DNA from: Mollicutes bacterium
Lineage (GTDB): Bacteria > Bacillota_I > Bacilli_A > RF39 > UBA660
Assembly: GCA_012510695.1 (NCBI GenBank)
Contig: JAAZHN010000150.1
Coordinates: 1-5,879 of the forward strand
Length of the DNA: 5,879 nucleotides
Direction of reading: 5' to 3'
Shown here: piece by piece, positions 1 to 5,879 of the stretch
Layout: each line of letters begins with the position of its first letter
Numbering within the stretch: the first letter of the stretch is position 1
Translations under genes and position numbers: made by a program
The notes under the pieces: model-generated
The model's input: the letters and a program-made list of their open reading frames with translations, nothing else
What the model was told of the DNA's origin: nothing
Database searches by the model: none

Positions 1-324
1 GATATAGTTGTATTTGAATATAAAAACACTAAAAATTTAATTAAAAGAGTAGTCGGGTTACCTAATGATGTTGTTAAGATTAAAGATGGTATATTGTATG
101 TAAATGATCAAGTAGTTAATGAAGAATATGTTTTAAGTGAAAATAATACTAAAATATTAAATAAAGATTTTGGTGTAGTACCTGATAATGAATATTTACT
201 GCTTGGAGATAACCGAGATAATTCACTTGATAGTCGAACAATAGGATTTGTTGATAAAAAGAAGATTGTGGGAAAAGTAATATTTAAGATGTTTCCTTTG
301 AGTAGAATAGGTTTTATTAGATAG
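1..324 (+). CDS. lepB: Type I signal peptidase, C-terminal part (5' end outside window)
   Basis: This membrane-bound serine/lysine protease removes signal peptides from exported proteins on the outer face of the membrane. The frame is open from base 1, so the start lies upstream; 107 residues are visible. Two family signatures are present. The box D region IKRVVGLPNDVV is at visible residues 14-25, with Lys15 as the expected catalytic base; the usual GLPGD is GLPND here. The box E motif GDNRDNSLDSRTIGFV starts at residue 69. The nucleophilic serine box and the N-terminal membrane anchor must lie before the window. Gram-positive SipS-type enzymes are about 180 residues, so roughly 75 residues are missing. 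A TTG at 94 is an internal codon, not a start, because the catalytic lysine lies before it. The TAG stop overlaps the ribosome binding site of the next gene, suggesting co-transcription. The family is certain; which paralogue it is cannot be told. Confidence 0.95.
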   Translation, partial: DIVVFEYKNTKNLIKRVVGLPNDVVKIKDGILYVNDQVVNEEYVLSENNTKILNKDFGVVPDNEYLLLGDNRDNSLDSRTIGFVDKKKIVGKVIFKMFPLSRIGFIR

Positions 325-327
325 GAG
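323..327 (+). promoter_or_regulatory. Ribosome binding site of the PH-domain gene
   Basis: AGGAG lies six bases before the ATG at 334 and overlaps the TAG stop of the signal peptidase gene (322-324). This supports the ATG start and suggests translational coupling within one transcript. Confidence 0.8.
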
Positions 328-333
328 TTTGTT

Positions 334-729
334 ATGGCGTATATTAAGTTTAAGGAAATGACCCATTATTTTAATTTTCACCGGGAATTAGAATTGAAAA
401 ATTTACCAAAGTATATTCATCAATATGTTTTACCAAATGAAAAAATATTGAAAGCTTATGGGACTAAAAGAGATAAGTGTGTATTTACTGATCAAAAATT
501 AATATTATTTGATGTAAAGGGTTTATTAGGTAATACTAAGAAGATTCATATATTTCCTTATAGTAGTTTAAGTTCTTCAGCAATAGTATTTAAACCACAA
601 AGTATTTATTTATTATTTACTTTTTCTAGTGGCTATCAAATGAGATTAAATTATATTAATTTAACTAGTGAAGATAAGAGTGAACTAAGAGAATTATTTA
701 CAAATATGATTTCGTATAATCACAAGTAA
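334..729 (+). CDS. Small bacterial PH-domain (bPH_1/YvbH-like) protein
   Basis: This 131-residue protein has no signal peptide and no convincing membrane segment, so it is probably cytoplasmic. The central part matches the pattern I know for bacterial pleckstrin-homology domains of the bPH_1 type: LPNEK at 33-37, an RD pair at 46-47, the strand FTDQKLIL at 51-58, the turn GLLG at 63-66, the segment FPYSSL at 74-79, a further hydrophobic beta region at 83-108, and a C-terminal helix at about 111-127. Family members typically read 'LPxEK...G.RD..vFTd.RLil.d..G..Gkk.....iPYssI', which is close. Their molecular role is largely unknown; a binding or scaffolding role is inference. The gene starts nine bases after the signal peptidase gene and ends inside a strong terminator, so it is the last gene of that unit. 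The family assignment is by eye. Confidence 0.75.
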   Translation: MAYIKFKEMTHYFNFHRELELKNLPKYIHQYVLPNEKILKAYGTKRDKCVFTDQKLILFDVKGLLGNTKKIHIFPYSSLSSSAIVFKPQSIYLLFTFSSGYQMRLNYINLTSEDKSELRELFTNMISYNHK

Positions 730-761
730 AAAGGAAGTAGTTATTGTTCTACTTCCTTTTT
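728..761. terminator. Bidirectional intrinsic terminator between convergent genes
   Basis: Bases 728-740 (five A, then GGAAGTAG) pair perfectly with 749-761 (CTACTTCC, then five T), giving a 13-bp stem around an 8-base loop (741-748). Read on either strand, the stem ends in a T-run, so it can terminate both the signal peptidase/PH unit (+) and the recU-PBP unit (-). It begins within the TAA stop of the PH gene (727-729) and ends one base before the PBP stop (763-765), so both transcripts have almost no 3' untranslated region. Confidence 0.93.
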
Positions 762-762
762 A

Positions 763-3696
763 TTATGGTTTAATAATTATTGTTCTAATTGCTTCATAGT
801 TTTTGCCTTTGTATTTAACATTATAAACGACTGAATAATTACCCGGTATGCTTAAATCTATTGCAGAGATTATTGTACCGCTTGAATTTTTGAATGTTGT
901 AGTAATGTTTGCTTGATTTGTAACATTTTGATCATTATCCATAACATTAATTGGATTAGAAAAATCTGTATAGGTTCCAGCTTGAGCAGTGAGTTCAATT
1001 GTTGCACCATGTCTAATAATTAAACTAACATTACTTGGTTGTTCTTCTGAACTTGGGGTATCAACTGGCGGAACATGAGGATTAGTCGCTGTTACTGTAT
1101 AGGTTGTTCCAGAACTAGTTGCAGCTTTAAAGATTGAATAAGCAGTTTTTATGACAAATGTTTGAGCATTAGGGGTAAATGTATTCAATGAGTATGAGGT
1201 TCCTGTAACAGTCCCTAAATGGGTCAAAACTCCACCATTTTTAGAATATATATGGTAAACAAGGTTACCAATATTACTTGAATTATAATTTAATCTTTTA
1301 TTAGTATATTTTGTAATTAAAGCATTAACTTTACTATCTAATTTTTTAGCCATACCATTAGAGAAGGTTCCAAAACTTTCTTGATAATACTGATTGACTC
1401 CCTCTGGTGTAGATAATCCAGGAGCTGAAACTGAGTTCCAACTAAGAGTTAATGTTCCATTATTAGCATTGTAAGAATGATTAACATTGGTTACATTAGG
1501 TAGGGTATTAAATCTAGGTGATACTTCTGTTGGTTCGGTACCGGAAATAAACCATTCATTACTCCTTAGATTTGCTGGTGTATTGGCACTTGGTAACATA
1601 ATTGGGTATGTTTCAAGTTCAATTTCTACTTGTTTAATTCCCTTTGTCGATTTAAATTTTGAATTATTCAGCATTATTCCATTAGTTAATGCTTGGGCGA
1701 TTGATCTTCTAGCTCTTACTCCGGCACTGCTGACTAGGTATTCTTTTCTAGAAACCATTTCTTTAGTCATTTTTTCATAACCATACCATTGAGCAGTTGA
1801 ATAGTCTGGTGAATACATAACAACCCAACTATCCATTACTGAACTTGCTGGAAGACCTACTTTTTTTCTAAAACCTGAATCGAAGGTTGATGTACCAGTC
1901 TTACCACAAAGATCTGTTCCTTTAATTTTTGTATTACCAATTAAGCCATTATCAACAGCTCTTTTTAAAACTATATTTATCATGGCTGCGGTTGTTTCTT
2001 CCATAACTTTGGTTGGAGTTTTTTTGTTTTCAAATGTAGTATTATCATCTCTAAAAATAATTTTAGTAAATGAGTAGGGTTCTATATATATTCCACCACG
2101 ACCAAATGTTGCATAAGCAGCAGATTGTTCTAGAGGACTTACTCCATCAATACCACCAATCGCAGCAGATTCAACAATTGTTCCATCACCTAATAAATCA
2201 ACATTAATTCCCATACTTTGCATAAATTTAACAACAGACTTGTTATCTAATTGTTGAAATCCTTGAATAGCAGGAATATTCCTACTTTTTGCTAGAGCAT
2301 TAATAAGAGTCATTTGACCACCATAATTGCCATCAGCATTTTTAATGCTTGTTCCATTTGAATATGACCAAGACTCATCAAAGAACGGAGTACCAGTTGA
2401 CCATTTATTAAATTCAATTCCTGGCCCATAAACTGTATATGGTTTAGCAGATGAAGCAGCATGTCTTCTAATTTGAGTAGCAAAGTTTAATGTTTTTTCA
2501 CCGACCTTATTTCTTCCTCCGCCAATCGCGACTATTGAACCATCTTTAACACTTGTTACAGCGACACCTAATTGGACCACATCATTAACAAATTTATAAG
2601 TGACACCGTTTGATACATCATTGACCACATCTTGAACTTTAGGATCCATTGTTGAGTAAATTAACATCGAAGTTGTATAAGGATCTTTTCCAGTTAATTT
2701 TTTAGCTTCATCAGTAACTGTATCAATAAAAGCTATATATTGTGAATCTTTATCACCTTCACCTGTGATTAAATTAGTTACATGCATATTTTTAGCTAAG
2801 TCTCTTTCTTTAGTAGTAATATATCCATGACGATGCATTAAATTTAAAACAATATTTTTTCTAGTTTCAGTTCGATCTGGGTACTTAAATGGATTATATC
2901 TAACTGGAGATTGAAACATTCCAGCAATCATTGCGGCTTCTGGTAGAGAAACATCTCTAATTGATTTACCAAAATAAGTTTGAGCAGCTTCTTCAACACC
3001 ATATGTACTCGCACCTAAATAAGGACGATTAACATAGAATTCAATTATTTCTTCTTTTGTATAATCTTTTTCTATTTTAAATATTGATAAATATATGTCT
3101 GTAAACTTTCTAATTAAACCAGCAATACCTCTTGCTTCAACATTAGTTAAATAGTTTTTAGAAATTTGCATAGTTAGAGTTGAACCACCACCAGCATCAG
3201 AATTACCTGTTGCTTGACCTAAAGATGCTTTAACAAATCTTGCAATATCAAAACCATTATGTTGGAAAAATCTTGAGTCTTCAGTTGCAATTAAAGCATC
3301 AATAAATACCTGCGGTAAATCTTCATAATTAACTATTTCTCTTTTATTCGCACCTAACTTAGCAATTTCAGTACCATTTTTATCATAAATTAAGGTACTT
3401 TCTGAATTATAAAATTTATTTTCATCAAATTTAGGAGCAGTGAATATTATATATAAACCAAAACTAACAGTTAAGATAAATAAACATATTAATCCAATCA
3501 TTGCAAAAATCAAGAAACGATTACGAATCTTTTTTCTTTTAGCAATTTTATACTTAGCAGTTTTTCTTTTATTTTTCTTTTTAGTTACTTTTTTCTTATT
3601 AATTGGTTTTTTCTTTTTATTGGTTGTTGTTTTTTTAGTTGGACTCTTTTTAACAGCCATTTTCTTATTTTTCTTCTTTTTCTTTACCTGAGCCAT
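763..3696 (-). CDS. ponA: Class A penicillin-binding protein 1 (bifunctional transglycosylase/transpeptidase)
   Basis: This 977-residue enzyme polymerises lipid II into glycan strands and cross-links the peptides outside the membrane. Residues 1-60 are a cytoplasmic tail with 28 Lys and 4 Arg. One membrane helix follows at about 61-86. The GT51 domain (about 100-310) shows EDSRFFQHNG with catalytic Glu139, GGSTLTMQ at 170-177, RKFTD at 196-200 (normally RKxxE), YVNRPYLG at 221-228 and YNPFKYP at 267-273. The transpeptidase domain (about 340-675) has the three expected motifs: SSAK with nucleophile Ser415, SRN at 471-473 and KTGTS at 599-603. The C-terminus adds a fibronectin III-like domain (about 731-870) with an insertion, a Pro/Ser/Glu linker (873-889) and an Ig-like beta domain (890-977). 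The first ATG is chosen because AAGGAGGT lies seven bases upstream; Met13 has no such site. The gene overlaps recU by 32 bases, as in recU-ponA operons of Bacillus. Confidence 0.96.
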   Translation of the reverse strand: MAQVKKKKKNKKMAVKKSPTKKTTTNKKKKPINKKKVTKKKNKRKTAKYKIAKRKKIRNRFLIFAMIGLICLFILTVSFGLYIIFTAPKFDENKFYNSESTLIYDKNGTEIAKLGANKREIVNYEDLPQVFIDALIATEDSRFFQHNGFDIARFVKASLGQATGNSDAGGGSTLTMQISKNYLTNVEARGIAGLIRKFTDIYLSIFKIEKDYTKEEIIEFYVNRPYLGASTYGVEEAAQTYFGKSIRDVSLPEAAMIAGMFQSPVRYNPFKYPDRTETRKNIVLNLMHRHGYITTKERDLAKNMHVTNLITGEGDKDSQYIAFIDTVTDEAKKLTGKDPYTTSMLIYSTMDPKVQDVVNDVSNGVTYKFVNDVVQLGVAVTSVKDGSIVAIGGGRNKVGEKTLNFATQIRRHAASSAKPYTVYGPGIEFNKWSTGTPFFDESWSYSNGTSIKNADGNYGGQMTLINALAKSRNIPAIQGFQQLDNKSVVKFMQSMGINVDLLGDGTIVESAAIGGIDGVSPLEQSAAYATFGRGGIYIEPYSFTKIIFRDDNTTFENKKTPTKVMEETTAAMINIVLKRAVDNGLIGNTKIKGTDLCGKTGTSTFDSGFRKKVGLPASSVMDSWVVMYSPDYSTAQWYGYEKMTKEMVSRKEYLVSSAGVRARRSIAQALTNGIMLNNSKFKSTKGIKQVEIELETYPIMLPSANTPANLRSNEWFISGTEPTEVSPRFNTLPNVTNVNHSYNANNGTLTLSWNSVSAPGLSTPEGVNQYYQESFGTFSNGMAKKLDSKVNALITKYTNKRLNYNSSNIGNLVYHIYSKNGGVLTHLGTVTGTSYSLNTFTPNAQTFVIKTAYSIFKAATSSGTTYTVTATNPHVPPVDTPSSEEQPSNVSLIIRHGATIELTAQAGTYTDFSNPINVMDNDQNVTNQANITTTFKNSSGTIISAIDLSIPGNYSVVYNVKYKGKNYEAIRTIIIKP

Positions 3697-4255
3697 TATT
3701 AAGACCTCCTTCTTCTAAGATATCGACAATTTTTAAATAATCAATTAAGGGATTATACCCATATTGTAATAAATACCCATTATTTTTTATATATTCATAT
3801 GGAATAGATTTTCTTTCATAATTATTAATAAACTCTATTACTTTGTTTCCTGGTAATAAGAATAATTGTTCATTTATTTTAATAATTAAAAAACAAATTC
3901 CACCATGATCAATTACTTTTTCTATATGTTTTAATTGGTGAGACATAATATTGCTTAAAGGAAATGAAGTTTTACTACTAGTTTCTTTTGCATCAAACTC
4001 AATATATTTACCTTTATAAATTCCATTATAATCTAATGTCGATGGGGATTTAAAATATGCATCTTTAATAACTAACTTTGGCTTATAAACCACTTTATTT
4101 ATTCCTATTTCAGTTGGTTTTTTATAAATTAAAGCCTCATCAGTTTCTAAGTAGTATTTATTAGATTCATTAATTAATGCTTCTAAGTCCATCCCACGAT
4201 TAGCATATGAAGTAGTTTTTTTATAATTTCCTTTACTTTTATTTGGATAATTCAT
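3665..4255 (-). CDS. recU: RecU Holliday junction resolvase
   Basis: RecU cleaves four-way DNA junctions during recombinational repair and chromosome segregation. It is the Gram-positive counterpart of RuvC and works with RuvAB and RecA in the cytoplasm. The protein is 196 residues, close to the roughly 200 of Bacillus RecU. Family motifs are clear: ANRGMDLEALINESN at 18-32, YYLETDEALIYKKPT at 34-48, AYFKSPSTLDYNGIYKG at 66-82, the nuclease core YIEFDAKETSSKTSFPL at 84-100, and HQLKHIEKV...GGICFLII at 106-125. Expected PD-(D/E)xK residues are Glu25, Asp75, Asp88 and Lys90; Asp88 stands where I expect Glu (FEAKET), still within the allowed D/E. The last dozen residues (NNGSGKEKEEK) are encoded in the overlap with the PBP start and look non-conserved. 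The gene comes first in a recU-ponA pair with its own promoter. The identification is secure. Confidence 0.96.
   Translation of the reverse strand: MNYPNKSKGNYKKTTSYANRGMDLEALINESNKYYLETDEALIYKKPTEIGINKVVYKPKLVIKDAYFKSPSTLDYNGIYKGKYIEFDAKETSSKTSFPLSNIMSHQLKHIEKVIDHGGICFLIIKINEQLFLLPGNKVIEFINNYERKSIPYEYIKNNGYLLQYGYNPLIDYLKIVDILEEGGLNNGSGKEKEEK
3704..3711 (-). promoter_or_regulatory. Strong ribosome binding site of the PBP gene, inside recU
   Basis: On the minus strand AAGGAGGT, an 8-base perfect match to the 16S anti-Shine-Dalgarno, lies seven bases before the ATG at 3696. It sits within recU codons 181-184 (Glu-Glu-Gly-Gly). It fixes the PBP start and allows efficient re-initiation while the recU message is still being translated. 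Confidence 0.92.
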
Positions 4256-4262
4256 TTAATGT

Positions 4263-4268
4263 ATCACC
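4263..4268 (-). promoter_or_regulatory. Probable ribosome binding site of recU
   Basis: GGTGAT on the minus strand matches the downstream half of the extended Shine-Dalgarno consensus (AGGAGGTGATC) and lies seven bases before the recU ATG. It is weaker than the site of the PBP gene. If the TATAAT just upstream is the real -10 box, this site sits almost at the 5' end of the message. Confidence 0.5.
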
Positions 4269-4274
4269 ATGCTA

Positions 4275-4303
4275 ATTATACAATATTTATCATTATTTAT
4301 AAA
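4275..4303 (-). promoter_or_regulatory. SigA-type promoter of recU-ponA
   Basis: A perfect -10 box TATAAT is read on the minus strand at 4280-4275. TTTATA (four of six matches to TTGACA) lies at 4303-4298, with a 17-base spacer. The predicted transcription start is near 4268-4270, only about 13-15 bases before the recU ATG. TATAAT is easy to find by chance in AT-rich DNA, but its position directly before the first gene of the unit supports it. Confidence 0.6.
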
Positions 4304-4348
4304 GACTAAATATTAATGATTGATATTTGTAAATCAAATGAAAACAAG

Positions 4349-4367
4349 AGTACCTAAAATGGGTACT
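4349..4367. repeat. Short inverted repeat in the divergent promoter region
   Basis: AGTACC (4349-4354) and GGTACT (4362-4367) form a perfect 6-bp inverted repeat around a 7-base spacer. No T-run follows, so it is not a terminator. It lies just upstream of the predicted -10 box of the right-hand gene, over the place of the -35 region, which would suit an operator. That role is inference from position only. Confidence 0.4.
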
Positions 4368-4370
4368 GTG

Positions 4371-4379
4371 TGATATAGT
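4371..4379 (+). promoter_or_regulatory. Extended -10 promoter of the right-hand gene
   Basis: TGATATAGT fits the extended -10 form TGnTATAAT with one mismatch. No good -35 box lies 16-18 bases upstream, which extended -10 promoters can tolerate. The start of transcription would be near 4386, leaving a leader of about 18 bases. A weak Shine-Dalgarno-like stretch (AGAAAGTGG, 4390-4398) ends six bases before the ATG at 4405. Confidence 0.5.
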
Positions 4380-4404
4380 TCATATTAAGAGAAAGTGGTA
4401 ATAT

Positions 4405-5879
4405 ATGTTAGAAAAGCTTAAAGAATTAGAAATCGAAAGAAGAATTAAGCAAGACCAAATTATCCTTGATTTAGAAACAAAAATAGGAGAAATTTGTCAA
4501 AAACATGATTGTACAAAAGAAACATCTGAAACCATTTTAAATGAAAAACTCTCTAATTATAAAACTCAATTAGAATTATTATATAAAAAACAAGAAAGAA
4601 GCTTAATGAATAGAATATATCATAATCCTAATTCTAAAATATCCAGAAATATTCAAGAGTTAAGTAGCAAAGTATCTGATTTAGAGTCTATAATTAGGAA
4701 TATTACTGGGTTAATAAATGATATTTCTAAACGAAGATTAGAAATTTGGGATGATGTTATGAGTCTTAAGAATATTCAAGAGTTAGGAATAAGTTTTAAA
4801 GAAGGAGTAGAAATACTTAAATCTCATAATATCCCTCTTGTTTTAGATGCAGGTGATAAAAAGCCGATTTTAAACCCTGAAGTATATGATGGCTTACATA
4901 ATTTTGCTTTAGTTCATAAAACAAATTATTTGCCTAGTGATTCAGTTATTAAAACAAGTGCTGCAGCGAGTGCAAAATTAAAATCTAGTTATGCTTATAA
5001 ACAAGATTCTCAGTTAAAAGAATTTGAATATGATTATTTTAATAAAAGAGATACCGTTCATTTTTCAGTAAATGGAGAGGTTAGAAATCATGTAAATGGT
5101 CAATGGGATCAATGCAAGTATGCAATCATAGTTCCTATGGAATTAGTTTCTTTAGATAGATTTACAAAACATGCAGTTCAAGATACATACGCTGCGGGAA
5201 ATTTCAAACTCCCTGCAGGCAGTTATCTTTTATGTCCAGTTAATGAAAAAGAAGAAGCAATGAAAAAGAATCCCAATATAAATATAGTAGCTTATAGTGG
5301 TGAAAATGTTCTGGGATATGCTACTTCATTATTAGAAATGTTAGGATATAGTTCTAAGAACATTAATGATCACAGCTGGGGTGAAAATAAGCAAAATCAA
5401 GGTGCGAAAAAGCAAGCAACTAAATACTATGATCTTCTAGCAACCATAAAACCAGATATTGATTTTTCGCCACATTTTTTAGATTTTGATTATCTAAAAG
5501 AGACATGGTTAACTGATGTAAGTGATTATACTGCCTTTATTGGAAAATTAATTGATGAAGAAATAAAAGTTCCTGAAGATGAATTAAAACGTCTTATTAA
5601 TTTAAAAGATGTTTATTCTCATTTATTAGATAATGAAAAGTTTGATTTAAACTTGCAATTACAGGTTTTAGAAGAATTTCAAAATTCATTAGCAATTAGA
5701 AATTTAGGGTTTAATGAAGAAGAGTTTAAATTTTTATTAGAGCAAGTAAAACCAAGTAGTAGTGAGGAAGTAGTATTACTAAATCAAAGATTTAAAGAAC
5801 TGCTATTTAGTAAACTTAAAGGAAAGTTATCCTACTTTCAAGAACAAGAAATTGAAATAAACAAAGGACGTTTAGAAAA
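4405..5879 (+). CDS. Large protein of unknown function, N-terminal coiled coil (3' end outside window)
   Basis: The frame opens with ATG at 4405 and runs without a stop to the window end (491 complete codons plus two bases), far longer than chance allows in AT-rich DNA. I do not recognise the family. Residues 1-118 are highly charged and almost wholly helical, probably a coiled coil (for example LEKLKELEIERRIKQ at the start, then 45-70 and 82-118). A globular region follows at about 125-350, with LVHKTNYLPSD at 169-179, DTVHFSVNGEV at 216-226, the hydrophobic strand YAIIVPMELV at 239-248, KLPAGSYLLCPV at 268-279 and an Asn/Gln-rich patch near 320-335. From about 365 onward it is again helical and acidic. 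There is no signal peptide or membrane segment, so it is probably cytoplasmic. It is transcribed divergently from recU with its own predicted promoter, and nothing nearby states its role. Base usage resembles its neighbours, with no clear sign of recent transfer. Confidence 0.88.
   Translation, partial: MLEKLKELEIERRIKQDQIILDLETKIGEICQKHDCTKETSETILNEKLSNYKTQLELLYKKQERSLMNRIYHNPNSKISRNIQELSSKVSDLESIIRNITGLINDISKRRLEIWDDVMSLKNIQELGISFKEGVEILKSHNIPLVLDAGDKKPILNPEVYDGLHNFALVHKTNYLPSDSVIKTSAAASAKLKSSYAYKQDSQLKEFEYDYFNKRDTVHFSVNGEVRNHVNGQWDQCKYAIIVPMELVSLDRFTKHAVQDTYAAGNFKLPAGSYLLCPVNEKEEAMKKNPNINIVAYSGENVLGYATSLLEMLGYSSKNINDHSWGENKQNQGAKKQATKYYDLLATIKPDIDFSPHFLDFDYLKETWLTDVSDYTAFIGKLIDEEIKVPEDELKRLINLKDVYSHLLDNEKFDLNLQLQVLEEFQNSLAIRNLGFNEEEFKFLLEQVKPSSSEEVVLLNQRFKELLFSKLKGKLSYFQEQEIEINKGRLE

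Noticed and set aside
94..324. Short signal-peptidase-like gene starting at TTG 94
   Set aside because: The same frame is open back to base 1 and contains the catalytic Lys motif IKRVVGLP before this TTG, so this is the tail of a longer gene.
1487..1780. Plus-strand open frame of 97 codons opposite the PBP gene
   Set aside because: It lies wholly antisense to the well-supported PBP frame, has no convincing ribosome binding site or family signature, and its hydrophobic look is a by-product of the opposite strand.
3440..3691. Plus-strand open frame of 83 codons rich in Phe and Leu
   Set aside because: It is the complement of the polylysine tail and membrane helix of the PBP; runs of AAA/AAG on one strand read as TTT/CTT on the other.
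4320..4337. Weak inverted repeat TTGAT-8-ATCAA and TTGATA as a -35 box
   Set aside because: The stem is only five AT-rich base pairs, and no -10 box lies at the right distance downstream on the plus strand.
4349..4380. Hairpin AGTACC/GGTACT as an intrinsic terminator
   Set aside because: No T-run follows on either strand, and no gene ends nearby.
4648..4785. Exact 15-base repeat AATATTCAAGAGTTA at 4648-4662 and 4771-4785, coding NIQEL twice
   Set aside because: It is a single short repeat inside a helical coding region, with flanks that differ at once; it fits chance or heptad similarity rather than a repeat array.

Overview
This AT-rich window looks like chromosomal DNA from a low-GC Gram-positive bacterium (Bacillota). 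The evidence is a recU-ponA style gene pair, strong AGGAGG-type ribosome binding sites, a class A penicillin-binding protein with a very lysine-rich cytoplasmic tail, and heavy use of A/T-ending codons. The long reading frames run through on the standard bacterial code, with tryptophan as TGG and no need to read TGA. This argues against a true Mycoplasma, although an uncultured gut Bacilli or Erysipelotrichia-like lineage would fit. No finer placement can be made from the sequence alone.

Layout, left to right. Positions 1-324 (+) hold the C-terminal part of a type I signal peptidase whose start lies before the window. Nine bases later comes a small bacterial PH-domain protein (334-729, +), probably co-transcribed with it. 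A perfect 13-bp hairpin (728-761) with T-runs on both sides then serves as a shared terminator for this unit and for the convergent one. On the minus strand, recU (Holliday junction resolvase, 4255-3665) overlaps the start of a class A PBP gene (3696-763) by 32 bases, and a consensus promoter sits just before recU. The 149-base gap 4256-4404 is a divergent promoter region. It also carries the predicted promoter of a large plus-strand gene that begins at 4405 and is still open at 5879, with 491 codons visible. That gene encodes a protein I do not recognise, with a helical, probably coiled-coil N-terminus followed by globular domains.

How the genes fit together. Signal peptidase and PBP1 both act at the membrane and cell wall. 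RecU links chromosome recombination and segregation to the same operon as the wall synthase, an arrangement known from Bacillus. Most of the window is ordinary housekeeping DNA. The least explained part is the open reading frame at the right end. Second-look points in the known genes are a Glu-to-Asp change in a catalytic motif of the PBP, its unusual C-terminal extracellular domains, and the extremely short recU leader with an in-frame mini-ORF. I see no mobile elements, CRISPR arrays, tRNA or rRNA genes.
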